Both the position numbers and the translations under genes were made by a program. Shown one piece after another: positions 21,464 through 23,601 of a DNA stretch of 23,601 nucleotides (position 1 is the first letter of the stretch; every line of letters begins with the position of its first letter). This DNA is from a virus, in the IMG/VR virus record IMGVR_UViG_3300028025_000379, positions 1-23,601 of that record. The stretch is one strand, 5' to 3'. The notes under the pieces were generated by a model that was not told the DNA's origin, made no database searches, and was given only the letters and a program-made list of their open reading frames with translations.

Positions 21464-23057
21464 GCTCTGTCATCCTTCCTGTATATTTATTATACAACAA
21501 CTTACATGCTGGCCCAGTGATGCCACTGAAACGGTTCTTTAACACCCTCACCTTGGTGGTGTTACGTTCTGTCTCATCCTCTGCCTGACCATTACGTTCC
21601 AAACCAATCACCATGTCTGACAGCTGAGCAATGGAGCCTGATCCACGCAGCTGAGCCAGAGATGTGGCTGCTCCCTCTTCATGTCCCTTGTCAGAAGGAC
21701 GCTTGAGGTGGGACACAATGATGAGGCTAATGCCTGTCTTCTGCACCAAGGTACGAAGCTCTGTCATCACCATGTCCAATGCCTTACGTTCATCACCATT
21801 CTCTTGGCTGCTTACAACAATGGATACATGGTCAAGAAATACATAGCCACAGCCAAATGCAACTGAGAATTCCTCAACACGTTTGATGATGTTCTCAATG
21901 TTAGTACTACCAAAATGGTCGAACATATAAAGGCGGTCAGTGCCAAGAGTTGCGTCAAAAGCATCACGTTTTTCCTGTTCAGTTGCATCACAGTCTGGTA
22001 GATGCAGGGGTTTATTAGCAGCCAAGCTCATCAATGACAAGCCTGTCTTACGCACACTCTCTTCCAAGAACATCAAGCCTACGTTGTCTGTTGTCTTGTT
22101 GAGGATGTGCCATATCACCTCACGTAAAAACTGACTCTTGCCTAAGCCTGAGCCTGCTGTGACAGTGACCAGCTCACCCTTACGAATACCATACGTCAGC
22201 TTGTTAAGACCATCGTAGGGGTAGGACACCTCTGCCTTATCCAAGGGCTTAGACACGCTCTCCCAAAGCGTAGAGGCAGGGACAATACCATCAGGCATGA
22301 CACGCTCAGCTGCCCACCAACGATCAATGAATTCTTTTTCCTTGCCTGCTAACAGAAAGTCACAGCCATCCTTATACCCATCAATGGGCTTGAATGTCTT
22401 GGCCTTGCCTGCAAACATAGAAGCAACCTGCTTAGCTGCCTGCTGCCCTGCTTCATCACTGTCAAAACAGATGACGATGTTCTCAAAGGAAGACATCCAT
22501 TCATATTGTTCCTTGCAATCCTTGGCTGCACTGCCTGCCCCATTACGAATGGAAACAACAGGCCACTTGCTACCAAGCATTTGATAGACAGCCAATGCAT
22601 CATATTCCCCTTCAACGATGGTGAGATATTTACCACCCTTGGTGAACAGCTGCTGACCAAACAAGCCAGTGCCTTTCCATTCACCAACAGTTTGAAAGTC
22701 TTTGCCTGCAATGGTTCGTTTCTTTGCAGCAAATAGTTTCTCTTCCTTGTAATAAGGAAACAAGATGTGTGTTGTGTCAGCCACCACCCCATAGCGTTCC
22801 ACTGTTGCTTTGCTAATGCGTCTGCTCCCAATGGTTGGGGTTGGCAGGCTATGAAAGGACGCACGAAGGGCATTCACAGCCTCTTGATTGATCTCTTTCA
22901 ACGGGGTGTATGGCATGGTAGCCTCAATCATTTTGGTAGCCTTTGTGTGTGTGTTACAGACGAAGCAATAGGTGCTGCCGTCTTCGTTAATTGATAGACC
23001 ATCACTGCTGTCGCAGGTCGGGCTTGTGCATGGTTGGTGTGTCTTCACGAATGCCAT
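21444..23057 (-). CDS. primase-helicase (T7 gp4-like)
   Basis: This 537-residue protein makes primers and unwinds DNA at the fork. The N-terminal zinc finger has C10, C15, C31 and C34; the TOPRIM primase core shows VEGEYDA (E149) and CFDSDEAG (198-204). The helicase domain follows: Walker A AGSGLGKS (301-308), catalytic glutamate in FLEES (about 332), Walker B YVFLDHV (D409), and the SH in IIVSHLKRP (about 450). Length is close to T7 gp4 (566). AGAGGAACCAA precedes ATG 23057. The upstream gene overlaps by 56 bases. As in T7, the full-length form with zinc finger suggests coupled priming. Confidence 0.95.
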   Translation of the reverse strand: MAFVKTHQPCTSPTCDSSDGLSINEDGSTYCFVCNTHTKATKMIEATMPYTPLKEINQEAVNALRASFHSLPTPTIGSRRISKATVERYGVVADTTHILFPYYKEEKLFAAKKRTIAGKDFQTVGEWKGTGLFGQQLFTKGGKYLTIVEGEYDALAVYQMLGSKWPVVSIRNGAGSAAKDCKEQYEWMSSFENIVICFDSDEAGQQAAKQVASMFAGKAKTFKPIDGYKDGCDFLLAGKEKEFIDRWWAAERVMPDGIVPASTLWESVSKPLDKAEVSYPYDGLNKLTYGIRKGELVTVTAGSGLGKSQFLREVIWHILNKTTDNVGLMFLEESVRKTGLSLMSLAANKPLHLPDCDATEQEKRDAFDATLGTDRLYMFDHFGSTNIENIIKRVEEFSVAFGCGYVFLDHVSIVVSSQENGDERKALDMVMTELRTLVQKTGISLIIVSHLKRPSDKGHEEGAATSLAQLRGSGSIAQLSDMVIGLERNGQAEDETERNTTKVRVLKNRFSGITGPACKLLYNKYTGRMTERDEETI

Positions 23058-23184
23058 TTGGTTCCTCTTGTTGTGGCTCTAGTGTATCAGGTTTTTTACC
23101 AAAAATCAAATCCCAATTGTTAAGGATGGCTTGTGCATTTTCCTTGCGTCTTGCACTGCCCTTGCCTCCATCACCATGTGTCAT
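23002..23184 (-). CDS. 60-residue hypothetical protein upstream of primase-helicase
   Basis: The protein starts MTHGDGGKGSARRKENAQAI and has a conserved-looking NNWDLIFGKK segment (about 22-31) followed by a polar Glu/Pro/Gln-rich tail. Short proteins with 'GxGSxRR...WDxIFGKK' occur early in several podovirus and siphovirus replication operons; their role is unknown to me. ATG 23184 begins one base after the previous stop, without a strong binding site. The last 56 bases lie in the primase gene in another frame. Confidence 0.65.
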   Translation of the reverse strand: MTHGDGGKGSARRKENAQAILNNWDLIFGKKPDTLEPQQEEPNGIREDTPTMHKPDLRQQ

Positions 23185-23185
23185 A

Positions 23186-23377
23186 TCAATGCTTCCAATT
23201 GTCTAACAAATCCTGCATAAAGGCTTTCTCTTCAGCTGTAAATTCTCGTGCTTCTTTACTTGCGTTAAGCACTACGGAAAGAGCTTGTTGAAAACCTTCA
23301 TACCCTATGTGTGAAATGAGTTCACGTATATCCATCAACGTAAACATCATGTGTGCTTCATGTTCAAATGTCTTCAT
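23186..23377 (-). CDS. 63-residue hypothetical helical protein
   Basis: The product runs MKTFEHEAHMMFTLMDIREL to a C-terminal EEKAFMQDLLDNWKH and is almost wholly helical. GAGG upstream fits ATG 23377 better than the tandem ATG at 23380; earlier in-frame ATGs back to 23407 lie inside the upstream gene in a low-complexity stretch and are unlikely. It overlaps the upstream gene by 14 bases. No family is recognised. Confidence 0.6.
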   Translation of the reverse strand: MKTFEHEAHMMFTLMDIRELISHIGYEGFQQALSVVLNASKEAREFTAEEKAFMQDLLDNWKH

Positions 23378-23555
23378 CATTGTCCTCATTAACATCATCA
23401 TCCTCATGCCTCAAGTCTGAGCGTTCAACAGCACAAACATCTTCCTTCATGTGATGATAACAAACATTACAAACATCTAGGAAACCACCTGTTGCTGCAC
23501 TTCTACGTGTAGCTTCAAAGTCTGTCAGTTCATCATTACAACAATAACATCTCAT
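23364..23555 (-). CDS. small zinc-ribbon protein
   Basis: This 63-residue protein has CYCC near the start (C3, C5, C6) and CNVC (C29, C32), giving a likely four-Cys zinc ribbon of the type 'MxCYCCNxxLxDFE...CxxCY', common as a small phage protein. The last 17 residues are an acidic tail (Asp/Glu/Asn only after RHE). AAGGAAGAAGAC precedes ATG 23555. It is the first complete gene of the - strand arm in the window. It may act as a nucleic-acid or protein adaptor; function is not known. Confidence 0.78.
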   Translation of the reverse strand: MRCYCCNDELTDFEATRRSAATGGFLDVCNVCYHHMKEDVCAVERSDLRHEDDDVNEDNDEDI

Positions 23556-23571
23556 GTCTTCTTCCTTATAA

Positions 23572-23588
23572 GTAACTGTCTAAGTTAC
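23572..23588. promoter_or_regulatory. inverted repeat GTAACT-5-AGTTAC in front of the - strand genes
   Basis: GTAACT (23572-23577) and AGTTAC (23583-23588) form an exact inverted repeat just upstream of the ribosome binding site of the zinc-ribbon gene. It could be an operator or part of a leader hairpin; the promoter itself would be at or beyond the right edge and is not visible. Confidence 0.35.
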
Positions 23589-23601
23589 ATACTATGTTAA
23601 T

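Noticed and set aside
1-23601. Absence of CGCG as a third avoided site
   Set aside because: I saw none, but CpG is scarce throughout and only a handful would be expected, so absence is weak evidence.
1-23601. CRISPR array, insertion sequence or integrase/attachment site
   Set aside because: No regularly spaced repeats, transposase or integrase genes were seen; the window looks like a lytic-type phage core, although the rest of the genome is not visible.

Overview
The window is a segment of a short-tailed (podovirus-like) bacteriophage genome. A T7-type replication set (family A DNA polymerase, zinc-finger/TOPRIM/RecA-fold primase-helicase, 5'-3' exonuclease, single-strand binding protein) sits opposite a T7-type tail and ejection set (gp11-like tail tube protein, gp12-like nozzle, a fibre with a collar-type domain, four large internal-virion-type proteins). 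Nucleotide genes include a monomeric B12-dependent ribonucleotide reductase and ThyX, as in SIO1/cobavirus-like (Zobellviridae) podoviruses; that placement is inference. The lysis genes point to a Gram-negative host. No phage RNA polymerase is seen here, and a perfect sigma-70-type promoter precedes the tail genes, so host RNA polymerase probably transcribes them.

Layout. Positions 1-12015 are on the + strand: the end of an unknown gene; a lysis block at 163-2356 (small membrane proteins, 3-TM holin, M15 peptidase endolysin); four small, very basic proteins at 2353-3213; a promoter region at 3210-3309; then tail tube, nozzle, fibre and internal virion proteins at 3310-12015. A bidirectional hairpin terminator at about 12017-12047 separates this arm from a convergent - strand arm. 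The - strand arm, read from right to left, holds small zinc-type and hypothetical proteins, primase-helicase, four small genes (one a MazG/DUF6378-like protein), DNA polymerase, SSB, exonuclease, a HExxH peptidase, an HNH nuclease, ThyX, a tRNA-Arg(UCU) with encoded CCA, two small genes, a calcineurin-like phosphoesterase, the class II RNR and two tiny genes. Genes are packed with ATGA/TAATG overlaps, and most starts follow an AAGGAA-type ribosome binding site. No stretch over 300 bases lacks a gene.

How it works together: the - strand arm makes dNTPs from host ribonucleotides (RNR, ThyX, possibly exonuclease-derived nucleotides) and copies DNA; the + strand arm builds the tail and DNA-ejection machine and lyses the cell.

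Most notable observations: the whole window appears to lack CCWGG and also GGWCC. All Pro-Gly junctions I found use CCC or CCG for proline, and all Gly-Pro junctions use GGC or GGG for glycine, which suggests selection by EcoRII-like and AvaII-like restriction. Others are a cascade of long out-of-frame gene overlaps around ThyX, HNH and the peptidase; a large internal virion protein apparently divided into two genes; and several small genes of 26-58 residues that length cut-offs would miss.
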